A stretch of 64,000 nucleotides of DNA, from assembly GCF_022229005.1 (NCBI RefSeq), contig NZ_JAKKFD010000027.1, positions 1-64,000 on the forward strand. Reading direction: 5' to 3'. Of this stretch, positions 34,978-43,669 are shown one piece after another; position 1 is the stretch's first letter, and every line of letters starts with the position of its first letter. Source of the stretch: Micromonospora trifolii. Lineage in GTDB: Bacteria; Actinomycetota; Actinomycetes; Mycobacteriales; Micromonosporaceae. The position numbers were made by a program, and so were the translations under genes. Below the pieces are notes generated by a model. That model saw only the letters and a program-made list of their open reading frames with translations, did no database searches and was not told the origin of the DNA.

Positions 34978-37083
34978 TCAGACCGACGCCGGTTGGGCGG
35001 CCGGTTCCTCGTCGACCACCGCTCCGGTGAACTGTGAACGGTAGAGCCTGTGGTACGCGCCCTGGGCGGCGAGCAACTGCTCGTGGGTGCCCTGCTCGAC
35101 GATCCGACCGTTCTCCATCATCAGGATCAGGTCGGCGTCGCGGATGGTGGAGAGCCGGTGCGCGATCACGAAGCTGGTCCGGTCCGAGCGCAGCGCGGCC
35201 ATCGCCCGTTGCAGCAACACCTCGGTGCGGGTGTCCACCGAACTGGTGGCCTCGTCGAGGATCAGCAGCGACGGCTCGGCGAGGAACGCCCGCGCGATGG
35301 TGATGAGCTGCTTCTCGCCGGCGCTGACGTTGCTGCCCTCCTCGTCGATGACTGTGTCGTAGCCGTCGGGGAGGCTGCGCACGAACCGGTCCACGAAGGT
35401 GGCCCGGGCGGCGGCGAGGATCTCCTCCTCGGTCGCGTCCGGCCGCCCGTAGGCGATGTTGTCCCGGATGGTGCCGCCGAACAGCCAGGTGTCCTGGAGC
35501 ACCATGCCGATCCGGCCACGCAGGTCGTCGCGGCGCATCGTCGTGATGTCCACCCCGTCGAGGGTGATCCGGCCGGCGTCCAGCTCGTAGAACCGCATCA
35601 CCAGGTTGACCAGTGTGGTCTTGCCGGCGCCGGTCGGGCCGACGATGGCCACCGTGTGCCCCGGTTCGGCGATCAGCGACAGGTCGTCGATCAGAGGCTT
35701 GTCCGGCTCGTAGCGGAACGAGACGCGCTCGAACTCGACCCGACCGTGCGGGTCGGTGACCCGGGCCGGCTCGACCGGGTCGGGGGTCTGCTCGTCCGCG
35801 TCGAGCACCGCGAAGACCCGCTCGGCCGACGCCACACCGGACTGGAGCAGGTTGGCCATCGAGGCGAGTTGGGTGAGCGGCTGGGTGAACTGGCGGGAGT
35901 ACTGGATGAACGCCTGCACGTCGCCGAGGCTCATCGTGCCGGAGGCGACCCGCAGCCCGCCGACCACGGCGATCGCCACGTAGCTCAGGTTTCCGATGAA
36001 CATCATCGACGGCATGATGATCCCGGAAACGAACTGTGCCCCGAAGCTGGCCCGGAACAACTCATCGTTCTTCGCGTGGAACGCGGCCTCGACCTCACGC
36101 TGCCGGCCGAAGACCTTCACCAGCTCATGACCGGTGTACGCCTCCTCGATCTGGCCGTTCAACTCGCCGGTGTGCGTCCACTGGGCGATGAACTGCTTCT
36201 GCGAGCGCTTGGCGATGCGCTGGGTGACCAGCACCGACAACGGCACCGCGACCAGCGCCACCAGGGCCAGCACCGGCGAGATCCAGAACATCACCGCCAG
36301 CACGCCGACGACTGTCAGCAGCGAGGTGAGCAACTGGCTGAGGGTCTGCTGGAGGCTGGTGGAGATGTTGTCGATGTCGTTGGTGACCCGGCTGAGCAAC
36401 TCGCCGCGCGGCTGCCTGTCGAAGTAGGGCAGCGGCAGCCGGTTGAGCTTCTCCTCCACCTCGGCGCGCAGCCGCAGCACTGTGCGCTGGACGACCCCGT
36501 TGAGCAGCCAACCCTGCCACCAGGACAGCAGGCTCGCCGCCAGGTAGAGCCCGAGCGCCAGCAGCAGCACCCGCTTCAGCGCGCTGAAGTCGATGCCCAC
36601 CCCGGGCACCACGTCCATCCGGGCCAACATGTCGGCGAAGCTGTTGTTGCCGCTGGCCCGGGCCGCCGCGACGGCCTGCTCGGCGGTGGTGCCGGCGGGC
36701 AGTTGCCGGCCGATCACCCCGGTGAAGATCAGGTCGGTGGCGTGGCCGAGGATCTTCGGCCCGGCCACGCTGAACCCGACGCTCACCACTGCCAACGTGA
36801 TGATCGCGGCCAGGTGCAGTCGGTGCGAGCGCAGCCGGCCGAGCAACCGTCGGGCCGACGGCCCGAAGTTCATCGACTTCTCGGCGGGCATGCCGGCGCT
36901 CATCCATCCCGGGCCGCCGCGCTGGCCGCCGGGCGGCAGCCGCTTCGGCGTCGCCGCGCCACCGCCGGTCTCCGCCGCGGGCCCCCCGCCGGGTTGCTGC
37001 GCGGTCTCATCGGGCGTCCGTCCGTCGCCGGCCGGCTTCTGACTGGGTACGGCCGCGGTGCGCGGCTCGTCACGCTCGCTCAT
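34978..37083 (-). CDS. ABC exporter subunit, catalytic-site half of a heterodimer
   Basis: A 701-residue fused membrane/ATPase half-transporter, starting at ATG 37083 with a 4-nt overlap with its partner. About 65 N-terminal residues are Pro/Gly-rich and disordered. Six membrane spans lie between about residues 85 and 390. The ATPase domain has Walker A GPTGAGKTT from 482 and Walker B LLILDEATSSVD with the catalytic Glu (about 611). The signature is degenerate, VSAGEKQ instead of LSGGQ (about 586). That is the mark of a heterodimeric exporter with one weak ATP site. Likely substrates are drugs or lipophilic compounds; the MarR gene at the head of the operon supports drug or stress-responsive efflux. 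Confidence 0.92.
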   Translation of the reverse strand: MSERDEPRTAAVPSQKPAGDGRTPDETAQQPGGGPAAETGGGAATPKRLPPGGQRGGPGWMSAGMPAEKSMNFGPSARRLLGRLRSHRLHLAAIITLAVVSVGFSVAGPKILGHATDLIFTGVIGRQLPAGTTAEQAVAAARASGNNSFADMLARMDVVPGVGIDFSALKRVLLLALGLYLAASLLSWWQGWLLNGVVQRTVLRLRAEVEEKLNRLPLPYFDRQPRGELLSRVTNDIDNISTSLQQTLSQLLTSLLTVVGVLAVMFWISPVLALVALVAVPLSVLVTQRIAKRSQKQFIAQWTHTGELNGQIEEAYTGHELVKVFGRQREVEAAFHAKNDELFRASFGAQFVSGIIMPSMMFIGNLSYVAIAVVGGLRVASGTMSLGDVQAFIQYSRQFTQPLTQLASMANLLQSGVASAERVFAVLDADEQTPDPVEPARVTDPHGRVEFERVSFRYEPDKPLIDDLSLIAEPGHTVAIVGPTGAGKTTLVNLVMRFYELDAGRITLDGVDITTMRRDDLRGRIGMVLQDTWLFGGTIRDNIAYGRPDATEEEILAAARATFVDRFVRSLPDGYDTVIDEEGSNVSAGEKQLITIARAFLAEPSLLILDEATSSVDTRTEVLLQRAMAALRSDRTSFVIAHRLSTIRDADLILMMENGRIVEQGTHEQLLAAQGAYHRLYRSQFTGAVVDEEPAAQPASV

Positions 37084-38813
37084 GCCGCCACCTCCGTGGT
37101 CTGCTGCGAGGCCACGATCTCGGCGTACGTCGGGCAGGTTTCCAACAACTCCGCATGTCGTCCCACTCCGACGACGCCTCCGTTTTCCAGGACGATGATC
37201 TGATCGGCGTCGATGATCGTGGAGACCCGCTGGGCCACGATGACCACTGCCGCCTGCGCGGTGACCGGCCGCAGTGCCGCTCGCAGCCGCGCGTCGGTGC
37301 CCAGGTCGAGCGCGGAGAACGAGTCGTCGAAGAGGTAGATCTCCGGTTGCCGGACCAGGGCCCGGGCGATGGCGAGGCGTTGCCGCTGCCCGCCGGAGAC
37401 GGTGGTGCCGCCCTGCGCGATCGGGGCGTCCAGCCCACCGGGCATCTGGGCCACGAAGTCCCGGGCCTGGGCGATCTCCAGCGCCGTCCACAGTTCCTCG
37501 TCGGTGGCGTCCGGGTTGCCGTAGCGCAGGTTGCTGGCGACCGTCCCGGTGAACAGGTACGGCCGTTGCGGCACCAGGCCGATGCGCCGCCACAGCTCGT
37601 CCGGCGCCAACTCCCGCACGTCCACCCCGTCGACCAGCACCGCGCCGGCGGTGACGTCGACCAGGCGGGGGATCAGCGACAGCAGGGTCGTCTTTCCCGC
37701 GCCGGTGCTGCCGATGATCGCCGTGGTGGTGCCCGGTGTCGCCCGGAAGGAGATGTCGCGCAGCACCGGCTCCACAGCGCCCGGGTACTGGAAGCGCACC
37801 CCGCGCAGCTCCAGCTCGGCTCGGGTGGGCAGCTCGGTGACCGGCGCGGCGGCCGGGACCACCGAGGAGTCGGTGTCCAGCACCTCGACGATCCGCTCGG
37901 CGCAGACCGCCGCCCTCGGCACCATCATCAGCATGAAGGTGGCCATCATGACCGCCATCAGGATCTGCATCAGGTACTGGAGGAACGCGGTGAGCGCGCC
38001 GACCTGGATCGCGCCGGCGTCCACCCGCTGCGCGCCGAACCAGAGCACCGCCACGCTGGAGACGTTCAGCACCAGCATGACCACCGGGAAGATCAACGCC
38101 ATCAATCGGCCGGTACGCAGAGCGGTGGCCGTCAGGTCGGCGTTGGCGACGCCGAAGCGGTCCGTCTCGTACGGCTCGCGGACGAACGCGCGGACCACCC
38201 GGATGCCGGTGATCTGCTCCCGCAGCACCCGGTTGACAGTGTCGATGCGGGTCTGCATCAGCCGGAAGCCCGGCACCATCCGACGGATGATCGCGCCGAG
38301 GGCGATGGCCAGCACCGGCACGCTGACCAGCATCAGCCAGGAGAGCCCGACGTCCTCACGCAGTGCCATGAACACGCCGCCGACGCTCATGATCGGTGCG
38401 GCGACGAGCATCGTGCAGCTCATCAGCACGAGCATCTGCACCTGCTGCACGTCGTTGGTGTTGCGGGTGATCAGCGACGGCGCTCCGAACCGGGCCACCT
38501 CGCGGGCGGAGAAGCGGTTGACGTGCCCGAACAGTTCGGCGCGTACGTCGCGGCCGAAGCCCATCGCGACCCGGGCGCCCAGGTAGACGGCGGCGATCGA
38601 GCAGACGATCTGGATCAGGCTGACCAGCAGCATCCAGCCGCCGGTGCGCACGATGTAGTCGGTGTCGCCCCGGGCCACGCCCTGGTCGATGATGTCCGCG
38701 TTGAGGCTGGGCAGGTAGAGCGAGGCCATGGTGCCCACGAACTGGAGCAGCACGACCGCCAGCAAAGGTCTCTGGTAGGTGCGCAGTTGGCCGCGCAGGA
38801 GTCGGATCAGCAC
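37080..38813 (-). CDS. ABC exporter subunit with degenerate Walker B
   Basis: A 577-residue half-transporter with six spans in residues 15-310 and an ATPase domain from about 335. Walker A is GSTGAGKTT and the signature is a canonical VSGGQRQR. Walker B reads IYLFDDSFSALD, with Asp in place of the catalytic Glu. The partner encoded next has the normal Glu but a degenerate signature, so the non-catalytic ATP site would be built from this Walker B plus the partner's signature, as in TM287/288-type exporters. Its start overlaps the marR 3' end by 7 nt. Confidence 0.92.
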   Translation of the reverse strand: MLIRLLRGQLRTYQRPLLAVVLLQFVGTMASLYLPSLNADIIDQGVARGDTDYIVRTGGWMLLVSLIQIVCSIAAVYLGARVAMGFGRDVRAELFGHVNRFSAREVARFGAPSLITRNTNDVQQVQMLVLMSCTMLVAAPIMSVGGVFMALREDVGLSWLMLVSVPVLAIALGAIIRRMVPGFRLMQTRIDTVNRVLREQITGIRVVRAFVREPYETDRFGVANADLTATALRTGRLMALIFPVVMLVLNVSSVAVLWFGAQRVDAGAIQVGALTAFLQYLMQILMAVMMATFMLMMVPRAAVCAERIVEVLDTDSSVVPAAAPVTELPTRAELELRGVRFQYPGAVEPVLRDISFRATPGTTTAIIGSTGAGKTTLLSLIPRLVDVTAGAVLVDGVDVRELAPDELWRRIGLVPQRPYLFTGTVASNLRYGNPDATDEELWTALEIAQARDFVAQMPGGLDAPIAQGGTTVSGGQRQRLAIARALVRQPEIYLFDDSFSALDLGTDARLRAALRPVTAQAAVVIVAQRVSTIIDADQIIVLENGGVVGVGRHAELLETCPTYAEIVASQQTTEVAA

Positions 38814-39289
38814 GCCGGGTCCTTCGTTTCGGTAGGGCGTCCGGTCATCCGCGGGTCGTCTCCGCTGCCGATGACCTCAAGCAGGAACTCCCGGATCACC
38901 TTGGCCTTCGCCGGGTCGGCGTCGACCGAGGTGAGGGGCCGCCCGGAGTGCATGAGCGCGCCGAGCGCGGCCACCCGTTCCCGCCCGGCGGGGGTGATGG
39001 CGAGTCGGATGCTGCGTCGGTCGTTGTCGTCGCGCTGCCGCTCGACCAGACCGTCGCGCTCGAGCGTGTCGACGATGCCGGTCAGCGTCGCCGGGCGGAC
39101 GAACCCCTTCTCGGCGACCGCCCGGTGCGGCAACTCGCCGTGTCGGGCGAGCGTCATCAGGGTGATCATGCCGGCCTGGGTGAGGCCGTGCTCCTCGGCG
39201 AGGTAGCGGTTCCACCGCTGCCCGACCAGGTGCCCGGCCACCACCAGCAGCCGGCCGAGCGGCACGTCCTGGAGGGTCACGAGTTCCAC
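38807..39289 (-). CDS. MarR family transcriptional regulator
   Basis: A 160-residue winged-helix protein from GTG 39289; the frame runs upstream to 39325, but that would put the operator inside the coding sequence. Family features are GLTQAGMITLMTLARHGELPHRAVAE, then VRPATLTGIVDTLERDGLVERQ and the wing DDNDRRSIRLAITPAGRE. It heads an operon with the two ABC exporter genes (7-nt overlap). A perfect palindrome is immediately upstream, and TAACCT 7 nt before the GTG suggests leaderless transcription. It probably represses its own operon and is released by an exporter substrate. Confidence 0.92.
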   Translation of the reverse strand: MELVTLQDVPLGRLLVVAGHLVGQRWNRYLAEEHGLTQAGMITLMTLARHGELPHRAVAEKGFVRPATLTGIVDTLERDGLVERQRDDNDRRSIRLAITPAGRERVAALGALMHSGRPLTSVDADPAKAKVIREFLLEVIGSGDDPRMTGRPTETKDPAC

Positions 39290-39296
39290 GACAGGT

Positions 39297-39320
39297 AGGT
39301 TAGCTCCCTGATAGTCAGGG
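39297..39320 (-). promoter_or_regulatory. marR leaderless -10 and MarR operator
   Basis: CCCTGA-TAG-TCAGGG (39306-39320) is a perfect inverted repeat directly upstream of the minus-strand TAACCT -10 (39297-39302). It spans the space between -10 and -35, where a bound repressor would block transcription. The stop codon of the DoxX gene lies inside it. Confidence 0.6.
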
Positions 39321-39761
39321 GCCAAACGAAATTGCCGCAGCGGTGGCCACGAACACGATCTGTAGGACGGTGCGCTGTGCCAGCGGAGTGACCGGGTGGC
39401 CGGCGAGGGTCAGTTCACGACGGGCGGCCGAGACGTTGGCCGGGAACATGGCGAGCATGAGCAGGCCGAGCCCGGCTGCCGCGACCCGGGCGGTCGCCGG
39501 CACCAGCAGGCCGACGGCGCCGACCAGTTCCAGCACGCCGGTGACGGCGACCAGCAGGTCCGGTCGGGGCAGTCGGGGCGGGACCATCGCGATCAGGCCG
39601 GCGCGGCGCTGGCCGACGAAGTGTGCGACGGCGGTCAGCGTGAACATCACCGCCAGCCCGACGCGCAGCGCGGGGTGCCAGCCGTCCAGTGCAGAGATGC
39701 CGGCCAAACCGGCGAGTCGGGCCAGCGCGGTGCCGACGATCAAGGCGATCAGGGGTGCCAT
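39315..39761 (-). CDS. DoxX family membrane protein
   Basis: A 148-residue protein with four membrane helices in the DoxX layout: LIALIVGTALARLAGLAG, LRVGLAVMFTLTAVAHFVG, LLVAVTGVLELVGAVGLLV and VAAAGLGLLMLAMFPANV. The GVLELVGAVGLL helix is typical. The ATG at 39761 has GAGGAGGA upstream. It is divergent from a TetR gene whose two operators lie between them, so it is the likely target. DoxX relatives are linked to thiol/oxidative stress or quinone functions, but none can be assigned here. Confidence 0.88.
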   Translation of the reverse strand: MAPLIALIVGTALARLAGLAGISALDGWHPALRVGLAVMFTLTAVAHFVGQRRAGLIAMVPPRLPRPDLLVAVTGVLELVGAVGLLVPATARVAAAGLGLLMLAMFPANVSAARRELTLAGHPVTPLAQRTVLQIVFVATAAAISFGP

Positions 39762-39779
39762 CGGAATCCTCCTCGGGAA

Positions 39780-39838
39780 AACTTGTCAGTGGCAAGATTG
39801 CGCGCCAGAGGCGCATCTTGTCAATGGCAAGATAGGAT
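39780..39838. promoter_or_regulatory. two TetR operators between doxX and tetR
   Basis: AACTTGTCAGTGGCAAGAT (39780-39798) and ATCTTGTCAATGGCAAGAT (39815-39833) are near-identical imperfect palindromes whose centres are 35 bp apart. The second abuts the plus-strand TAGGAT -10 (39833-39838), 6 nt before the tetR ATG. The first lies 18 nt upstream of the doxX start. Both promoters could be repressed. Confidence 0.7.
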
Positions 39839-39844
39839 TGGCGC

Positions 39845-40405
39845 ATGACGGACACTCGCGCCTATCACCACGGCGACCTGCGTCGCACCCTCCTCGCCGC
39901 GGCGCTGGAGGCCGTCGGGGAGGTCGGGCCCGCCGCGCTGAGCCTGCGCGACCTGGCCCGCCGGGCCGGTGTCTCGCACGCCGCGCCCGCACACCACTTC
40001 GGCGACAAGGCATGCCTGCTCACCGCGCTCGCCGCGCAGGGCTTCGACCTGCTGGCCCAGACGTTGACCGAGGCGGATGGCGACCTGTTGGAGGCCGGCG
40101 TCGCGTACGTCGACTTCGCCGTCACGCACCGGGCGTACTTCGAGGTGATGTTCCGGCCGGAGCTCTACCGGGCCGACGACGCCGAGTTGACCGCGGCGCG
40201 GGGTCGGGCCGGCGCGGCGCTCCGCTCCGGGGTGGCGGCGCTACCCACCGGCGGCGCTCCCGCCGACACCGACCGGGACTCGCTCGCGGCCTGGTCGATC
40301 GCGCACGGCTTCGCCACCCTCTGGCTGGCCGGCGCGCTGCCCGACCGGGTGGGCGACAACCCCCGCGAGGCAGCCCGCGCCGTGCTCCGCCGACTGTCAA
40401 CCTAG
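39845..40405 (+). CDS. TetR family regulator with WHG-type ligand domain
   Basis: A 186-residue regulator. The N-terminal helix-turn-helix is YHHGDLRRTLLAAALEAVGE, LSLRDLARRAGVSHAAPAHHFGDKACLLTAL. The C-terminal domain (from about residue 75) has the FEVMFRPELY and AWSIAHGFATLWLAGALP segments of the WHG-type TetR C-terminal domain. It probably binds the two palindromes in the divergent gap and represses itself and the DoxX gene. The inducing ligand is unknown. Confidence 0.92.
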   Translation: MTDTRAYHHGDLRRTLLAAALEAVGEVGPAALSLRDLARRAGVSHAAPAHHFGDKACLLTALAAQGFDLLAQTLTEADGDLLEAGVAYVDFAVTHRAYFEVMFRPELYRADDAELTAARGRAGAALRSGVAALPTGGAPADTDRDSLAAWSIAHGFATLWLAGALPDRVGDNPREAARAVLRRLST

Positions 40406-40456
40406 AACCAACCCCCCGGGGCCCACGCCCCTCCCCGGGGCTCACGCCCCCACCCG

Positions 40457-40517
40457 GTTGATCATGAAGTTATTGCCATGACACGCCGACGCGGGAGGCA
40501 ACAACCTCATGATCAAC
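40457..40517. repeat. 21-bp inverted repeat, TTGATCATGA family, between convergent genes
   Basis: Arms 40457-40477 and 40497-40517 match in 19 of 21 positions. It lies between the ends of tetR and guaB1 and so could terminate both. The core TGATCATGAGGTTG is shared with the repeat at 12268-12324. Confidence 0.6.
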
Positions 40518-40555
40518 GAGGGTGGATGGGTGAATGGGTGGGTGGGTGGGTGGGG

Positions 40556-42004
40556 CTACCAGCTGGTGGGGAGGGGCATTCCTTCGGTGAAGCCGGCGGC
40601 GCTCTGCACGCCGACGATGGCCCGCTCGTGGAACTGGGTCAGGTCCCGGGCGCCGGCGTAGGTGAAGGCGCTGCGTACCCCCGCGATGATCTCGTCGATC
40701 AGGTCCTCGACACCGGGGCGGGCCGGGTCCAGGTGCATCCGGGCCGAGGAGATGCCCTCCTCGAAGACCGCCTTGCGGGCCCTGTCGTACGGGCTGTCGT
40801 CGGCGGTTCGGGCGCTGACAGCCCGAGCCGAGGCCATTCCGAAGCTCTCCTTGTACCGCCGGCCGTCCGCGTCGGTGTAGAGGTCACCGGGAGACTCGTA
40901 GGTGCCGGCGAACCAGGAGCCGATCATCACGTTCGACGCGCCGGCGGCGAGCGCGAGCGCCACGTCCCGGGGGTGCCGCACTCCGCCGTCGGCCCACACG
41001 TGCCGGCCCAGTTGGCGGGCGGCGGCTGCGCAGTCGAGCACGGCGGAGAACTGCGGTCGACCCACGCCGGTCATCATCCGGGTGGTGCACATCGCGCCGG
41101 GGCCGACGCCGACCTTGATGATGTCCGCTCCTGCCTCCACCAGGTCGCGTACGCCCTCGGCGGTGACCACGTTGCCGGCCGCCACCGGGACCCCCGGGTC
41201 CAGCTTCCGGACCGCCTGAAGCGCGGAGATCATCCGTGCCTGGTGGCCGTGTGCGGTGTCCACGACCAACGTGTCCACCCCCGCCTCCAGCAGCGCCGAG
41301 GCCTTGCCGGTCACGTCCCCGTTGATCCCGACGGCCGCCGCGATCCGCAGTCGGCCCCGGTCGTCCACGGCAGGCGTGTAGAGGGTGGCGCGCAACGCGC
41401 CCTGTCGGGTCAGCACCCCGACCAGCCGACCCTCGGCGTCCACCACCGGGGCGAGTCGGCGACGGCCCGCCGAGAGCAGGTCGAAGCCGGTACGCGGATC
41501 CGCGTCCGCCGGCACGGTGTGCAACTCGGTGGACATCACGTGACGCAGCTGCGCGAAGCGGTCCACGCCAGTGGTGTCCGCCTCGGTGACCACACCCATC
41601 GGCCGGCCGGCGTCGTCGACCACGATCACCGCACCGTGCGAGCGCTTGGGCAGCAGGTGGATGGCGTCACCCACGGTCTCGGTCGGGCCCAGCGTGATGG
41701 GCGTGTCGTAGACCAGGTGGCGCTGCTTGACCCAGGCGACGACATTCGCCACCACCTCGATCGGAATGTCCTGCGGAATCACCGTGATGGCACCCCGGCG
41801 GGCGACCGTCTCCGCCATCCGCCGTCCGGCGACAGCGGTCATGTTCGACACCACCAACGGAATGGTGGTGCCGGTGCCGTCGCCGGTGGAGAGGTCGACG
41901 TCGAGCCGGGAGCCCAGGTCGGAGCGGGCCGGCGCCATGAAGACGTCGGTATAGGTCAGGTCGTGCGCGGGAGCCGCGCCGTGTAGGAACCGCACTCGGC
42001 CCAT
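40556..42004 (-). CDS. guaB1: GuaB1 family IMP dehydrogenase-related protein (probable GMP reductase)
   Basis: A 482-residue TIM barrel with two CBS domains inserted (about residues 95-210: VGDAIHLLPKRSHGAVIVVDDAGRP and HVMSTELHTVPADA). The catalytic loop is KVGVGPGAMCTTRMMTGVG with the active-site Cys, and WADGGVRHPRDVALALAAGASNVMIGSWFAG follows. It differs from true IMP dehydrogenase (GuaB2) in the flap and N-terminus (FLHGAAPAHDLTYTDVFMAP). The mycobacterial GuaB1 has been shown to act as a CBS-containing GMP reductase, converting GMP to IMP. The start is either of two adjacent ATGs (42004 or 42007). Confidence 0.93.
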   Translation of the reverse strand: MGRVRFLHGAAPAHDLTYTDVFMAPARSDLGSRLDVDLSTGDGTGTTIPLVVSNMTAVAGRRMAETVARRGAITVIPQDIPIEVVANVVAWVKQRHLVYDTPITLGPTETVGDAIHLLPKRSHGAVIVVDDAGRPMGVVTEADTTGVDRFAQLRHVMSTELHTVPADADPRTGFDLLSAGRRRLAPVVDAEGRLVGVLTRQGALRATLYTPAVDDRGRLRIAAAVGINGDVTGKASALLEAGVDTLVVDTAHGHQARMISALQAVRKLDPGVPVAAGNVVTAEGVRDLVEAGADIIKVGVGPGAMCTTRMMTGVGRPQFSAVLDCAAAARQLGRHVWADGGVRHPRDVALALAAGASNVMIGSWFAGTYESPGDLYTDADGRRYKESFGMASARAVSARTADDSPYDRARKAVFEEGISSARMHLDPARPGVEDLIDEIIAGVRSAFTYAGARDLTQFHERAIVGVQSAAGFTEGMPLPTSW

Positions 42005-42092
42005 CATCCCCGCTCGTGGAGCGTCCCGCCGCCGGTGGTCGTGGAAAACACTTCCGTCGCCTCCGCTGTCGTCGACGTCGCGTAAGAGCTGG

Positions 42093-42689
42093 TCAGCCCA
42101 GCAGGAGCGCCACGGCGAGCCCGGCCATCACGACGGCGATGACCGCGTCCAGCACCCGCCAGGCCGTGGCGCGGGCGAGCAGCGGTGCGAGGCGCTGGGC
42201 GCCGACGCCGAGCGCGGTGAACCAGACCACACTGGCCAGGACGGCGCCGGCGCCGAAGACCCACCGGTGCGGGTGCTGTTGGGCCACGCTGCCGAGGAGC
42301 AGGACGGTGTCCAGGTAGACGTGCGGGTTCAGATACGTGAAGGCGGCGCAGGCGAGCAGTGTCGCCCCCAACGTGGCCGGCGGACGCTCGGTGGGCAGCA
42401 GGGCGCCGGGACGCAGGGCGCGGCGGGCGGCGAGCCCCGCGTAGCAGAGCAGGAAGGCCGCGCCGCCCCACCGGATCGCCATCAGCAGGCCCGGTCGGCC
42501 GGTCACCAGCGAACCGACCCCGGCCACCCCCGCCATGATCAGCAGCGCGTCCGAGGCGGCGCAGGCCAGCACCACGGGTACGACGTGCTCGCGTCGCAGG
42601 CCCTGGCGCAGGACGAAGGCGTTCTGGGCGCCGATGGCGACGATGAGCGCGATGGAGATCGAGAAGCCGGCGACGGCGGAGGTGAGCAC
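42093..42689 (-). CDS. LysE/ArgO family amino acid exporter
   Basis: A 198-residue protein with about six membrane helices, from GTG 42689; another in-frame GTG at 42719 would add ten residues. The LysE/ArgO hallmark FSISIALIVAIGAQNAFVLRQGLRREHV is at the N-terminus, and FTYLNPHVYLDTVLLLGS carries the conserved Asn-Pro-His. It is divergent from a LysR-type regulator of the LysG/ArgP type, the standard pairing, so it should export basic amino acids (lysine or arginine) when intracellular levels rise. Confidence 0.93.
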   Translation of the reverse strand: MLTSAVAGFSISIALIVAIGAQNAFVLRQGLRREHVVPVVLACAASDALLIMAGVAGVGSLVTGRPGLLMAIRWGGAAFLLCYAGLAARRALRPGALLPTERPPATLGATLLACAAFTYLNPHVYLDTVLLLGSVAQQHPHRWVFGAGAVLASVVWFTALGVGAQRLAPLLARATAWRVLDAVIAVVMAGLAVALLLG

Positions 42690-42759
42690 GGAGTCGACGC
42701 TAGGGCCGCCGACAGCCACCAGTCCAACTAAAGATTCTGACGCAACTTAAGCTCAGCTA

Positions 42760-43653
42760 ATGGATGGTCTCGACTCGGCGCAGCTACGGACCCTCGCGGC
42801 GGTGGTGGCGGAGGGCAGCTTCGACGCGGCGGCCCGGCTGCTGCACGTCACGCCGTCGGCGGTGAGCCAACGGATCAAGGCGCTGGAGGAGACCGTCGGC
42901 CAGGTGCTGGTCCGCCGCGCCCGTCCGTGCGTGGCAACCGACGCCGGCCGCCCGCTGCTGCGCCTGGCCGGCCAGCTCGCGCTGCTCGAACGGGAGGCGC
43001 TGGCCGATGCCCGCGGCCCGCTGGCCGGCGGCGGTCGGATCCGGGTCGCCGTGGTGGTCAACGCGGACTCGCTGGCCACCTGGTTTCCCGCCGCGCTGGC
43101 CCGGTTGCCGCAGCGGGCCGGGCTCTCGTTCGACCTGCGGCAGGACGATCAGGACCACACCGCCGAGTTGCTCCGCGACGGTTCGGTGACGGCTGCGGTC
43201 ACCGCCCAGCGGGAGGCAGTGCAGGGCTGCCGGGTGCTGCGGCTCGGGTCCATGCGCTACCGCACACTGGCCACGCCGGAATTCGCGGCGGCCCACTTCG
43301 CCAAGGGACTCACCGCCGCCGCGCTGGCGAGCGCCCCGCTTGTCGTCTTCGACCGGAAGGACCGGGTGCAACACCGGTTCATCCGGGCGGTGGCCGGTCG
43401 ACCGCTCGACCCGCCGGTGCACTACGTACCGTCGATCCCGGCGTTCAGCGAAATGATCAGGCTCGGGTTGGGCTGGAGCATGGTGCCGGAACAGATCGCC
43501 GAGGCCGACCTGACCGCCGGCGGCTGTGTCGACCTCGCACCGGGCCGACACCTCGACGTCCCGCTGTACTGGCAGCACTGGCGGCTGGAGTCGGACGTGC
43601 TCAACGCCCTGACTGCCGCCGTCCGCGCGGTCGCCGCCGAAACCCTGCGCTGA
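42760..43653 (+). CDS. LysG/ArgP-type LysR family activator
   Basis: A 297-residue LysR-type regulator. The helix-turn-helix is LDSAQLRTLAAVVAEGSFDAAARLLHVTPSAVSQRIKALEETVG, and the ligand domain begins near RIRVAVVVNADSLATWFPAAL. The motif MRYRTLATPEFAA is typical of the ArgP/LysG (IciA) subgroup. It is divergent from the exporter gene over a 70-bp gap with an AT-rich TTAAGCTCAGCTAA segment that would hold the shared operator. It likely activates the exporter when bound to lysine or arginine. Confidence 0.94.
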   Translation: MDGLDSAQLRTLAAVVAEGSFDAAARLLHVTPSAVSQRIKALEETVGQVLVRRARPCVATDAGRPLLRLAGQLALLEREALADARGPLAGGGRIRVAVVVNADSLATWFPAALARLPQRAGLSFDLRQDDQDHTAELLRDGSVTAAVTAQREAVQGCRVLRLGSMRYRTLATPEFAAAHFAKGLTAAALASAPLVVFDRKDRVQHRFIRAVAGRPLDPPVHYVPSIPAFSEMIRLGLGWSMVPEQIAEADLTAGGCVDLAPGRHLDVPLYWQHWRLESDVLNALTAAVRAVAAETLR

Positions 43654-43669
43654 CCGCCCGCCGGGCGGC

